DNA from: Clostridiales bacterium
Lineage (GTDB): Bacteria > Bacillota > Clostridia > Lachnospirales > Lachnospiraceae
Direction of reading: 5' to 3'
Assembly: GCA_012839295.1 (NCBI GenBank)
Contig: DUNO01000055.1
Location: forward strand, 22,356 to 86,355
Length of the DNA: 64,000 nt
In this document: positions 53,463 to 62,533 of the stretch, piece by piece
How the letters are laid out: every line of letters begins with the position of its first letter
How positions within the stretch are numbered: position 1 is the first letter of the stretch
The notes under the pieces: model-generated
The model's database searches: none
The model's input: the letters and a program-made list of their open reading frames with translations, nothing else
What the model was told of the DNA's origin: nothing
Position numbers and translations under genes: made by a program

Positions 53463-55019
53463 ATGGCAAAAATATTTCGTTATGATGAAGTGCCTGTGAT
53501 ACAGACAAAGGCAGGAAAAATAAAGGGCTATGAGTACGATGGAGTTTATATCTTCAAGGGTATTGCCTACGCAAAGGCAAAGCGTTTCCAGATGCCGGAA
53601 CCGGTGGATGCGTGGGAAGGAGTCAAGGAAACGGCTTCTTACGGATTTGTGTGTCCGCTTCTGACCCAGGATACCCCATCCGCGGAGCTTTTGGTTCCCC
53701 ACCGTTACTGGCCGCAGAATGAACACTGCCAGAATCTGAACATCTGGACCAATACCCTTGAAAAGGACGCAAAAAAGCCGGTTATGGTGTGGCTGCATGG
53801 CGGCGGATATACGGCAGGCTCTTCCATTGAGCAGGAAGCCTATGACGGATTTTCCATGTGTGACAACGGCGATGTCGTGGTAGTAACCGTAAACCACAGA
53901 TTGAATATCTTAGGCTTTTTAGACCTTTCTCCCTTTGGGGAGAAATACGAAAATTCCGGAAATGCAGGGCTTGCGGATTTGGTTGCAGCGCTGAAATGGA
54001 TTCAGGAAAATATCGCAGAATTTGGCGGTAACCCGGATAATGTAACACTATTTGGACAATCAGGCGGAGGAATGAAGGTCACGGGGCTGATGCAGATTCC
54101 GGAGGCAGACGGCCTGTTCCACAAGGGGATTGTGATGAGTGGTGTGTCGGATGGAAAATTGCTGCCGATGCTGCCGGGGGACGGAAGAGAAATCGTGACG
54201 GCGATGCTGAAGGAGCTTTCCATACCGGAAAGTGGGATAGAGAGGCTGGAGACACTTCCATATTACGAGCTGGCACAGGCTTATAATAAGGTATTTATGT
54301 CAGTTGCGCAGAAAGGTGTTTACATAGGCGGAATGCCCATCGTGAATGATTACTATAAGGGAGAGCCGTTGATTACCGGATTCAGGGATCATGCAGCCGG
54401 GATTCCTCTTTTGGTTGGTTCCGTATTTGGAGAGTTTGCCTTTGCGCCAGCTTCCTATAATAAGCGGGAATTGACGGAGGCACAGACAGAGGAAATCATA
54501 AAAGAGAAGTTCGGGGAACACACCGAAAAGGTGCGTGGGCTGTTTGCGAAGGCATATCCGGAGAAGCATCCGGTGGATGTGCTGACAGTAGACCGAATTT
54601 TCAGGCTGCCCTCCAAAGAGCTTGCAAAGCTTCATGCAAAAGAGAATAAAGCACCGGCATATCTTTATGAATTCACGCTGGAATTTCCATACCAGAATGG
54701 AAAAGTAGCATGGCATTGTTCCGATATTCCATTTATTTTCCACAATACCCACCGGGTGGAAATCAGCAATATACCAGGTGTTTCCGATGAGCTGGAGAAA
54801 CAGGTTTTTGAGGCGGCGATGCAATTTGCAAGAACCGGAGATCCGAATCATGGTGGCCTGCCACAGTGGCCGCCGGTAACACCGGAGGATGAGCCGACGA
54901 TGATCTACGACCGGAAATGCGAGGTACGCCATAATTTCGACGATGAGCTGCTGAAGACCTTGGAGGAAGCTCTTCCACCCTTTAATCTGGCGGAAATGAT
55001 ACAAGATATCCAGCACTGA
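53463..55019 (+). CDS. Type-B carboxylesterase
   Basis: 518 residues, no signal peptide. Oxyanion motif HGGGYTAGS (112-120), nucleophile Ser200 in FGQSGGG, and the His region AWHCSDIPFIFHN near residue 415 fit an alpha/beta hydrolase of the carboxylesterase B family. AGGAGG precedes the ATG; it starts 39 bp after the symporter. It likely removes acetyl or other ester groups from imported oligosaccharides. Confidence 0.9.
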   Translation: MAKIFRYDEVPVIQTKAGKIKGYEYDGVYIFKGIAYAKAKRFQMPEPVDAWEGVKETASYGFVCPLLTQDTPSAELLVPHRYWPQNEHCQNLNIWTNTLEKDAKKPVMVWLHGGGYTAGSSIEQEAYDGFSMCDNGDVVVVTVNHRLNILGFLDLSPFGEKYENSGNAGLADLVAALKWIQENIAEFGGNPDNVTLFGQSGGGMKVTGLMQIPEADGLFHKGIVMSGVSDGKLLPMLPGDGREIVTAMLKELSIPESGIERLETLPYYELAQAYNKVFMSVAQKGVYIGGMPIVNDYYKGEPLITGFRDHAAGIPLLVGSVFGEFAFAPASYNKRELTEAQTEEIIKEKFGEHTEKVRGLFAKAYPEKHPVDVLTVDRIFRLPSKELAKLHAKENKAPAYLYEFTLEFPYQNGKVAWHCSDIPFIFHNTHRVEISNIPGVSDELEKQVFEAAMQFARTGDPNHGGLPQWPPVTPEDEPTMIYDRKCEVRHNFDDELLKTLEEALPPFNLAEMIQDIQH

Positions 55020-55453
55020 TAGCATGAAATGGAAAGGGGGATTCGGACTGTTGTCTGTAAACTGGGGAACAGGGCATAAATATTTCAAATCCTCCACCCC
55101 GTGGCCTCACGGCCAAATGATCCTTAGGGAGAATTAAGCATCATATACGAAGGCAGATTGCCTGAATAACATAAAGAGAAATCCCGAATTGAGGACGCCC
55201 GCTTAGGTGGGGGTCCTATTTATTACCACAAGCATTTCATTATTAAGTAAAGAACACTTCAGCGGCTGGAGGGTCAACCAAGATCTTTTGAAGGATATTG
55301 CGTCTGTTAGGAGTATCTGCTATAATTTTAGTAGAAAAACAGGTTTTAGATGGCATAAAATCGTAGGATCTCCGGTTTGCTGATGTGGCACATGAGACAT
55401 GGAAAATGACGCATGGAAATTGAAACATAACACATGGCACATAGGAGGAAACG
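55020..55453. other. Intergenic region
   Basis: No gene seen. A hairpin AGGAC-CCC / GGG-GTCCT at 55192-55217 followed by ATTTATT could be a weak terminator. The end holds AGGAGG (55442-55447) for the nuclease pseudogene. Confidence 0.45.
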
Positions 55454-56358
55454 ATGCAATTATTAGTGAAAGAAACAAGCGGTGGCTACATTACCAAGAG
55501 CCAAGGGGGATGTCTGAATCCCCTAAACGATTATTTGTTCCGTCAGTACATGGGAACAGAGGAATGCAAGATATGCCTGATCTCATTCCTGAATGCAGTT
55601 CTGGAAGAAGAACTTACGGACGTAGAAATCATTGAAAACCTGGAGCTGCCCCAGGAAACCCCGGAAGGGAAATTCTCCAGGCTGGATATCAGGGCGAAGC
55701 TGCCGAATGGCGCGCAGGTTAACATTGAGGTCCAGCTACTAAATGAAGACAACATTGTGAAACGGAGCCAATACTATAACGGAGGCTGTTCCTCTCAGGA
55801 ATTGGGCTTGGGGATGACTATAAGGAGCTGGGAAAGGTAATCTCGATTAATATACTGAACTTCAATTACCTTGATTATCCGGAATTCCATATCAGCAGCC
55901 ATTTTCGGGTAGACCAGTATCCGGAAGATGTGCTGTCCGATGACCAGGAGATCCATTTCCTGGAGCTCAAGAAATTCTATAAAAGTGAGCAGTATGACCG
56001 GAAGAACCCCCTGCACCGTTGGATGAAATATTTTGACCGCAACCTTGAGGAAGATGAGTTGAAGGAGTTGGTGGAAATGGATAAGGCAATTGCAGCGGCA
56101 GAAGAAAGAAGCAAAAGGGCGGCGGCCAGCGAGAAGGAGATGCGCTACTATGAAGCACTGGAGGATGCCCGGAGGAATATGATAAGCTCTATGAATTATC
56201 AGTGGGAACAAGGAAAGCAAGAAGGAAGAAAAGAAGGTGAATTAAGATTTTCAACTTTGACGGAACATTTGCTTAGGGATAAGCGCATGGAAGAACTACA
56301 GCAAAGTATTAAGGATCTTGAGCTTCGGGAAAGCTTGTATAAAGAATATAAGTTATGA
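55454..56358 (+). pseudogene. Frameshifted Rpn-family PD-(D/E)XK nuclease
   Basis: The first frame (55454-55840) reads PLNDYLFRQYMG...FSRLDIRAKLPNGAQVNIEVQ, the PD-(D/E)XK nuclease core (LDI...IEVQ) of the Rpn/transposase_31 family. A one-base loss near 55775-55790 shifts the rest into the next frame, which continues the family (RLFLSGIGLGDDYKEL...ILNFNYLDYPEFH) to 56358, with a helical Glu/Lys-rich tail. Such genes lie in repeated families and promote recA-independent recombination. The protein is split unless the shift is an error or programmed. Confidence 0.75.
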
Positions 56359-56529
56359 GAAGTTGCCTTTTAACTTCTCATAAAAGGCGCTGTATTTGCG
56401 CCGTGCAAAGTATGCCCCAAGGGGCGCACCGATTATCGGAACATGCACTTAGTTCCGAAATATGGTATATAAGTAGCTTCGAGATTCTATATCTATATAA
56501 ACCATGACATAAGTTATTTCGTATTGCCA

Positions 56530-56570
56530 GGGTTATGCTTTTCTTAAAAAGAAGAGGATAACCCTTTTTG
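56530..56570 (+). terminator. Hairpin terminator
   Basis: GGGTTATGCTTTTCTT (56530-56545) pairs with AAGAAGAGGATAACCC (56549-56564, partly mismatched), followed by TTTTT. It lies between the convergent nuclease pseudogene and ATPase gene. Confidence 0.65.
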
Positions 56571-56600
56571 ATTTAAGTATCTAATGGTGAGATGAAAATA

Positions 56601-56664
56601 GAAAGAACCTGCCGAATATTACAGATATCAAAAGATGATTTCTGCAAGCTATGGCAGGTTTCTT
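56601..56664 (-). terminator. Candidate minus-strand terminator of the ATPase gene
   Basis: AACCTGCC near 56606-56613 pairs with GGCAGGTT at 56653-56660 across a long loop, with TATTTT following on the minus strand. Confidence 0.4.
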
Positions 56665-56687
56665 ACATCCGTGTAATTGGAATTGTA

Positions 56688-59036
56688 TTATCCCACAGCC
56701 TTCATGGCGCGCATGGAATTTAAAATGGCAATGATGGTTACACCTACATCACCAAAAACCGCCTCCCACATGGTAGCAATACCAAAGGTCGCAAGGGAAA
56801 GGAACACAAGCTTCACGCCCATGGCAAATAGGATGTTCTGCCATACGATTGCCCTGGTTTTCCGGGCAACCTTGATGGCGGATACAATCTTGGAGGGTTC
56901 ATCCGTCATCAGGACAACATCGGCAGCTTCAATGGCAGCGTCGGAGCCCAATGTCCCCATGGCAATGCCGATGTCTGCCCGGGCCAGTACGGGGGCATCG
57001 TTGATGCCATCCCCGACAAAGACCAGCTTTCCTTTGGATGTCCGGTTCTTATCCAGCTGCTCCAGCTGTTCTACCTTCTGGTGGGGCAGCAGCTCGGAGT
57101 ACACCGCATCTAAACCGATCTCACGGCCTATGGCTTCGCCAGCCGTCCTTGTGTCACCGGTCAGCATAGCAGTATGCTTGATCCCCAGAGCCTTCAGCTC
57201 CTGGAGGGCTTTCCTGCTGTCAGGCTTGATCTCATCAGAAATTACTATGTAGCCTGCATAAATGCCTTCCACTGCCAGGTGCACCACGCTTCCAAGCTCA
57301 TCTGCCTGCTGCCATGGGATATGCTCTGCATCCATCAGCTTTCCATTGCCGGCAAGGACAGCCTTGCCATCGATCTTAGCACGGATTCCCTGTCCGGCAA
57401 CCTCTTCCTGCTCCGTAATCCGGTCCGGGTTAATGGGTTGCCGGTATGCCTTCTGTATAGATAAGGCAATAGGATGGTTAGAGAAGCTTTCCGCATGGGC
57501 AGCATAGGAGAGCAGCCCGGCCTCTGTCCAGCCGTTGGCAGCCACAGCCTTTGTCATCTTGAAGATGCCCTTAGTTAAGGTGCCGGTTTTATCAAAGACG
57601 ATGGTATCCACGTTGTTGAGGGCCTCCAGGTAGTTGCTGCCCTTTACTAAAATACCGTTCTTTGATGCTCCTCCGATACCGCCGAAGAAGCTTAGGGGAA
57701 TGGAGATCACCAGAGCGCAGGGGCAGGATATTACAAGAAAGGCCAGCGCCCTGTAGAGCCAGTCAGTAAACTGGGCTCCCGGAAGGATAAGGGGAGGGAT
57801 CACTGCAAGTGCCAGGGCGGCAAAGGTGACGAAGGGAGTATAGTATTTTGCGAATTTGGTAATAAAATTCTCCGTAGGAGCCTTCTTGCTGCTGGCATTC
57901 TGCACCAGGTCAAGGATCTTGGAAATGGTGGATTCCCCGAATTCCTTTGAGACCTCAATGGTTAACACACCGTTTTTATTAATGGAGCCGGACAATACCT
58001 CGTCACCGGGCTCCACATCCCTGGGAAGGGACTCCCCTGTCAGCGCGGAGGTATCCAGTGCAGAGGTGCCTTCCAGGATCCGCCCGTCTAAGGGGATCTT
58101 TTCACCGGGCTTTACTAGGATGTAATCGCCGATGCCCACTTCTTCCGGTGTTACCCTGCGGATTTCACCGCCTATTTTTAGGTTGGCAAAATCAGGCCGT
58201 ATGTCCATCAGGGCGGAGATGGATTTGCGGGAGCGGTTGACTGCCAGACGCTGGAAGGCTTCGCCCACCTGGTAAAACAGCATTACTGCAACACCCTCCG
58301 GGTAGTTGCCGATGGCAAAAGCACCGATGGTAGCCACGCTCATAAGAAAGTTTTCATCAAAAACCTGGCCCTTGGAAATGTTCTTCAGTGCCCGGAAGAC
58401 CACCTCACCGCCAATGAACAGATAGCTTAACAGAAAAATAGTAAGCTTGGCAGAAGGGGAGAAATCAAATAAGAGACCCAGGGAAAACAAAACCGCACCG
58501 GCAGCCAGGCCAAGGCGGAATACCCATTGCTTGGCGGCTGTGGAGCCGTCTTTTTCCGGCTTCTTATCGGTATAAGAGATCTGGATGCCTGGCTCGATGT
58601 CCAGGGCAATCTGTGAGGCCTGCCGGATAATGGAGGGCAGGAATGCCTTATCAGCTGCCTTAATGGTGAGCCGCTGGGAAACAAAATCAAGGGAGGCCTC
58701 CTTAACCCCTTCGATACGGCGTATCTTATCTTCAATCCGTTGCGCGCAGTCCCCGCAGCAAAGCCCCAGCAGATACAGGGTCTTTTGCCCGGGCTGGGAG
58801 ATTTCTTTTTCAAGCATCATTATCCCGGAATCGTGCCTCTTTATGATAGCATCAGCCTGTGTAATGAGGCTGCCAGCTGCTGTACTGTCATTAATCTCCA
58901 TGGAGAGGGTTTTCGACACAAAGTCAACGGAAGCACTTGTGACGCCCTTTAGTTTTTTTACGTCCTCTTCAATTTTGGCGGCACAGTTACCGCAGCAAAG
59001 CCCTTCCAGTATATATTGTTTTTTTGTTATAGCCAT
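56688..59036 (-). CDS. Metal P1B-type ATPase with two HMA domains
   Basis: 782 residues. Two N-terminal metal domains (GLCCGNCAAK near 12-21; GLCCGDCAQR near 91-100). A transport core follows: six to eight membrane helices, ALTGE actuator motif (about 331), CPC at 438-440, DKTGT with phospho-Asp482, HP at the nucleotide domain (SNHPIALS) and GDGINDAP. The SCPCALVISIPLSF context resembles Zn/Cd/Pb exporters (CadA/ZntA type). It is controlled by the ArsR gene upstream and the palindrome between them. Confidence 0.9.
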   Translation of the reverse strand: MAITKKQYILEGLCCGNCAAKIEEDVKKLKGVTSASVDFVSKTLSMEINDSTAAGSLITQADAIIKRHDSGIMMLEKEISQPGQKTLYLLGLCCGDCAQRIEDKIRRIEGVKEASLDFVSQRLTIKAADKAFLPSIIRQASQIALDIEPGIQISYTDKKPEKDGSTAAKQWVFRLGLAAGAVLFSLGLLFDFSPSAKLTIFLLSYLFIGGEVVFRALKNISKGQVFDENFLMSVATIGAFAIGNYPEGVAVMLFYQVGEAFQRLAVNRSRKSISALMDIRPDFANLKIGGEIRRVTPEEVGIGDYILVKPGEKIPLDGRILEGTSALDTSALTGESLPRDVEPGDEVLSGSINKNGVLTIEVSKEFGESTISKILDLVQNASSKKAPTENFITKFAKYYTPFVTFAALALAVIPPLILPGAQFTDWLYRALAFLVISCPCALVISIPLSFFGGIGGASKNGILVKGSNYLEALNNVDTIVFDKTGTLTKGIFKMTKAVAANGWTEAGLLSYAAHAESFSNHPIALSIQKAYRQPINPDRITEQEEVAGQGIRAKIDGKAVLAGNGKLMDAEHIPWQQADELGSVVHLAVEGIYAGYIVISDEIKPDSRKALQELKALGIKHTAMLTGDTRTAGEAIGREIGLDAVYSELLPHQKVEQLEQLDKNRTSKGKLVFVGDGINDAPVLARADIGIAMGTLGSDAAIEAADVVLMTDEPSKIVSAIKVARKTRAIVWQNILFAMGVKLVFLSLATFGIATMWEAVFGDVGVTIIAILNSMRAMKAVG

Positions 59037-59087
59037 AATACATATCTCCCTTTATATGATCCTAAAATAACAATTAAATAATTGAAT

Positions 59088-59107
59088 GGTTGAATGTTTG
59101 TTCAACT
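59088..59107. promoter_or_regulatory. Candidate ArsR operator before the first ATPase
   Basis: GGTTGAAT, four bases, GTTCAACT: an 8-4-8 inverted repeat with one mismatch, 50 bp upstream of the ATPase start. The same motif, perfect, occurs before the ArsR gene itself at 59599-59618. Confidence 0.7.
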
Positions 59108-59200
59108 ATATGCGTAAAGCACCCGCTTTTCTATGGGAACTGGGGCATAAACCCGATTTGGCTAAGCTGTTAAAAAGGCAATGTATGAAAAGTAATCGTA

Positions 59201-59566
59201 CTATTCACATACATGCATCATTGCCTGGTCAAAGATAGTTTTTACATGATCATCCGCTAAAGAGTAGTAGACAACCTTACCATCCCTGCGGTAATTAACC
59301 AGCTTGGCCTGTTTGAGGATCCTTAGCTGATGGGAGATGGAGGATTTGGTCATTCCTAAAAGAACAGCAATATCGCAGACGCACATTTCCGCATGGAATA
59401 AAGCGCTAAGGATTTTCACCCGTGTAGAATCTCCAAATACCTTAAATAAATCTGCCAGATCAATCAGATTATCTTCATCCGGCATATGTTCCCTGACCTC
59501 ATTTACCACAACTTCATGAATCGTATTACAGTCACATCGATCAGCGTCTGTAGCATAAGCACACAT
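59201..59566 (-). CDS. ArsR/SmtB-type metal repressor (CadC-like)
   Basis: 121 residues. Winged helix with TRVKILSALF, MTKSSISHQLRILKQAKLVNYRRDGK (parts). Metal ligands: N-terminal Cys-rich CAYATDADRCDC and the alpha-3 pair CVC in AEMCVCDI, the CadC (Cd/Pb/Zn) arrangement. It represses until metal binds. It overlaps no neighbour; its start carries AGGTTATG. Confidence 0.9.
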   Translation of the reverse strand: MCAYATDADRCDCNTIHEVVVNEVREHMPDEDNLIDLADLFKVFGDSTRVKILSALFHAEMCVCDIAVLLGMTKSSISHQLRILKQAKLVNYRRDGKVVYYSLADDHVKTIFDQAMMHVCE

Positions 59567-59598
59567 GGCATAACCTCCAAATAATTTAATAATTGAAT

Positions 59599-59618
59599 AG
59601 TTGAATCACCATTCAACT
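59599..59618. promoter_or_regulatory. Candidate ArsR operator before the repressor gene
   Basis: AGTTGAAT, CACC, ATTCAACT: a perfect 8-4-8 inverted repeat about 35 bp before the ArsR start, matching the one at 59088-59107. Confidence 0.75.
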
Positions 59619-59721
59619 GTAATTATATAAATCACATAAGCTTATGTCAATGGGAAAAGTATTTCATTAATGAAAAGATATCTCAATAACCAAAAAAGGT
59701 GATCCAATAATAAAAAAGCGG

Positions 59722-59750
59722 TTGACAAATAATATAAAAGACCATATACT
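59722..59750 (+). promoter_or_regulatory. Promoter of the split-ATPase operon
   Basis: TTGACA (59722-59727), 17-base spacer, TATACT (59745-59750). A further inverted repeat, ATTAAAC ... GTTTAAT (about 59762-59794), lies downstream and may be the operator of the second ArsR. Confidence 0.75.
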
Positions 59751-59836
59751 AATGGTATACAATTAAACGATTGCTTGATTGATTAATAGTTTAATTATGT
59801 GCGCTATATTTAATATATTCTGGAAGGAGCTTCAAT

Positions 59837-60055
59837 ATGAAAAAAATAATTAAATTACAGGATCTGGATTGTGCAAACTGTGCGGCTAAGATTGAAAATG
59901 CCGTGAAAAAGCTGGAGGGAGTAACCAATGTAAAGGTGAATTTCCTGAGCCAAAGGATGGAGCTGGAAGCCGCCGATGATAAATACGATTCGGTATTAAA
60001 TGAGGCGAAGAGGATAATCAAGAAGATAGAACCGGACGTGACTGTAAAAGCATAA
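59837..60055 (+). CDS. Stand-alone HMA metal-binding protein
   Basis: 72 residues, one heavy-metal-associated domain: DLDCANCAAKIENAVKKLEGV (in parts: DLDCANCAAK, EGV) carries the CxxC site (residues 12-15). It is the chaperone-like counterpart of the N-terminal domain missing from the ATPase 19 bp downstream. AAGGAG precedes the ATG. Confidence 0.88.
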   Translation: MKKIIKLQDLDCANCAAKIENAVKKLEGVTNVKVNFLSQRMELEAADDKYDSVLNEAKRIIKKIEPDVTVKA

Positions 60056-60074
60056 GGGCAGGGAGGATAAGGAT

Positions 60075-61925
60075 ATGTCAAAAAGGGAAAGAAAGCGGCT
60101 GCTCCGTATCCTGATATCAGCTGTGCTGTATATAGCGGCAATCCTGCTGCCCGTGGGAGGCATTGGGAGATTGGCCGTCTTTCTGGTAGTATACGGGATC
60201 ATTGGAGGGGATATTCTCTTAAAGGCCCTCAGGAACATATTACATGGTCAGGTATTTGACGAAAATTTCCTGATGTCCGTAGCCACCGTAGGTGCATTTT
60301 GTCTGGGGGAATATCCGGAAGGTGTTGCGGTTATGCTGTTTTACCAGGTGGGTGAATGGTTCCAGTCCTATGCCGTATCAAAGTCCCGCCGTTCCATTGC
60401 GGAGCTGATGGACATACGGCCCGATTACGCCAATGTGCTCCGTGACGGACAGCTGGTGCAGGTGGATCCGGAGGAAGTGCAGGTAGGGGATACGGTGGTA
60501 GTTAAGCCCGGGGAGCGGATACCGCTGGACGGTATCGTAACGGAAGGCGTATCCTCCATCGATACCTCCGCATTAACCGGTGAGTCCGTGCCAAGGGATG
60601 CAGAGGCAGGGCAGGCCATCATCAGCGGCTGCATTAACCAGACAGGTCGGCTGACAATCCAGGTTACAAAGGAGTTTGGAGAATCAACGGTAGCCAAGAT
60701 TCTTGAGCTGGTGGAAAATGCAAGTGACAAGAAGAGTAAAAGTGAAAACTTTATTACAAAATTTGCAAGGTATTATACCCCCGTTGTTGTTATCGCGGCG
60801 GCACTGCTGGCGGTATTGCCGCCTTTGCTTACAGGCCAGGAATTTAGCATCTGGATAGCCAGGGCATTGACCTTTTTGGTTATTTCCTGTCCCTGTGCCC
60901 TTGTTATCTCCATTCCCTTAAGCTTCTTCGGCGGAATCGGCGGTGCATCAAGATCCGGTGTCCTGGTAAAAGGGAGCAATTATCTGGAGGCTTTGGCTGC
61001 TACGGAAGTAATTGTCTTTGACAAAACCGGAACCTTAACAAAAGGCTCCTTTGCAGTTAGCAGCATTCAGCCGGAGGATATGGCGGCTGCTGAACTGCTG
61101 GAAATTGCGGCCCATGCGGAGGACTACTCCAACCACCCCATCGCCCTCTCCATAAAGAAGGCTCATGGGAAGGAGGTGGATTCCTCCCGTGTAACAGATA
61201 TAGAGGAAATTGCCGGCCACGGTGTAAGGGCTGTCATTGACGGGAAAGAAACCCTGGCAGGCAATGGAAAGCTGATGGCGAGGGAGAAAATCCATTATAA
61301 GCCTGCTTCATCCGCAGGAACCCTGGTACATCTTGCAATTGAGGGCAAATATGCGGGTTATATCTGCATTGAGGATGAGATAAAGGAGGATTCCCGTCAG
61401 GCAATCCAGGAGCTGAAGGCGGCAGGAATCAGGAAAACTGTCATGCTGACAGGGGATGCGGATGCGGTTGGGCAGAAGGTAGCAGGAGAGCTGAAGCTGG
61501 ATAAGGCCTATACGGAGCTTCTGCCTGCCGACAAGGTGGACCGGCTGGAAGAATTGATGGGGGAGAAAAGCGCCAAAGGAAAGCTTGCCTTTGTCGGAGA
61601 CGGGATTAATGATGCACCTGTACTGACCAGGGCGGATATCGGCATTGCCATGGGAGGCTTAGGCTCGGATGCAGCCATAGAAGCGGCTGATGTGGTCATC
61701 ATGACGGATGAGCCTTCTAAGATTGCCCAGGTCATGAAAATATCAAAAAAGACACTTTGGATCGTAAGGCAGAACATAGTATTAGCCTTAGGGGTAAAAG
61801 GAATTGTACTGGTTCTTGGGGCCTTTGGTCTGGCTTCCATGTGGGCAGCCGTGTTCTCCGATGTCGGTGTATCCGTAATTGCCATATTGAATGCGATCCG
61901 TGCCCTGAATATCAAGAAGCTGTGA
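60075..61925 (+). CDS. Metal P1B-type ATPase without HMA domain
   Basis: 616 residues, strongly related in the core to the ATPase at 56688 (CPC at 272-274, phospho-Asp316 in DKTGT, ALTGE, GDGINDAP, SNHPIALS), but it begins directly at the first membrane helices. The metal-binding domain is supplied by the preceding small gene. The NH2 end is basic (SKRERKRL). Zn/Cd export is the likely role; both pumps share SCPCALVISIPLSFFGGIGG (parts). Confidence 0.92.
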   Translation: MSKRERKRLLRILISAVLYIAAILLPVGGIGRLAVFLVVYGIIGGDILLKALRNILHGQVFDENFLMSVATVGAFCLGEYPEGVAVMLFYQVGEWFQSYAVSKSRRSIAELMDIRPDYANVLRDGQLVQVDPEEVQVGDTVVVKPGERIPLDGIVTEGVSSIDTSALTGESVPRDAEAGQAIISGCINQTGRLTIQVTKEFGESTVAKILELVENASDKKSKSENFITKFARYYTPVVVIAAALLAVLPPLLTGQEFSIWIARALTFLVISCPCALVISIPLSFFGGIGGASRSGVLVKGSNYLEALAATEVIVFDKTGTLTKGSFAVSSIQPEDMAAAELLEIAAHAEDYSNHPIALSIKKAHGKEVDSSRVTDIEEIAGHGVRAVIDGKETLAGNGKLMAREKIHYKPASSAGTLVHLAIEGKYAGYICIEDEIKEDSRQAIQELKAAGIRKTVMLTGDADAVGQKVAGELKLDKAYTELLPADKVDRLEELMGEKSAKGKLAFVGDGINDAPVLTRADIGIAMGGLGSDAAIEAADVVIMTDEPSKIAQVMKISKKTLWIVRQNIVLALGVKGIVLVLGAFGLASMWAAVFSDVGVSVIAILNAIRALNIKKL

Positions 61926-61964
61926 AGCTTCAAAAAAGCCTTTCTGGAAAACCTTCCTAATAAA

Positions 61965-62336
61965 TCATGCGTGAGGATTCGTCGGACAATTTAACTGAAA
62001 GTAATCATCAATCATCTGATGTACCAGTTGGGCTCTTTCATTATCAGCCAAGGTATAGTAAACCTCCTTGCCATCCCTTCTGCTGGTGATAAGGTGGTTT
62101 AACCTCAGGGTTTTCAGATGATGGGAAACCGCAGCGTCACTCATACCCACCGCAGCAGCAATATTGGAGACACATTCTTCCGAGTGGCAGAGAAGCCATA
62201 AAATACGGAGGCGGGATCCGTCGCAGAGCTGCTGGAAGGTTATGGCGGCTTCCAGGAAGCGGGAGGCCTCCGGCATGCTTTCTAATACATTTTCAATATT
62301 CTGGCCATGATCATGGGGCATAGTTATTTTGCTCAT
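61965..62336 (-). CDS. Second ArsR-family metal repressor
   Basis: 123 residues from ATG 62336 with AAAGGAG upstream; the frame's first 40 codons have no ribosome site. Winged helix with GSRLRILWLLCHSEECV and MSDAAVSHHLKTLRLN. The alpha-3 CxC of CadC is absent (EECVSN), and a His-rich N-terminus (MPHDHG) and DYFQLNCP end suggest a different metal site, such as SmtB/CzrA-like zinc. It is convergent with the second ATPase operon, its likely target. Confidence 0.85.
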   Translation of the reverse strand: MSKITMPHDHGQNIENVLESMPEASRFLEAAITFQQLCDGSRLRILWLLCHSEECVSNIAAAVGMSDAAVSHHLKTLRLNHLITSRRDGKEVYYTLADNERAQLVHQMIDDYFQLNCPTNPHA

Positions 62337-62477
62337 ATAGTAACTCCTTTGAATCCGTTTTCTTCTGATTAAAAAAATTATTACTTTAAATATATAGTAT
62401 CCTTTCTTAGAATACATGTCAAACCAAATCGCAGGATTAGATGGCGGGTAATTCACAGTATGAAAGAAGAATGGATG

Positions 62478-62524
62478 TTAAAAAAAGAATCGAGGCATCA
62501 GGAGCCCATGTCTTGATGCCTCTG
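62478..62524 (-). terminator. Terminator of the alcohol dehydrogenase gene
   Basis: On the minus strand GAGGCATCA (62522-62514) pairs with TGATGCCTC (62500-62492), followed by a seven-T run at 62486-62480. Confidence 0.85.
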
Positions 62525-62533
62525 CTTTACGGG

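Noticed and set aside
52779..53897. 372-codon minus-strand open frame opposite the symporter gene
   Set aside because: It has no ribosome site, Cys/His-rich low-complexity translation, and lies fully opposite a strongly supported GPH symporter and the start of the esterase.
54300..55097. 265-codon minus-strand open frame
   Set aside because: Shadow of the carboxylesterase gene; the translation has no recognizable domain.
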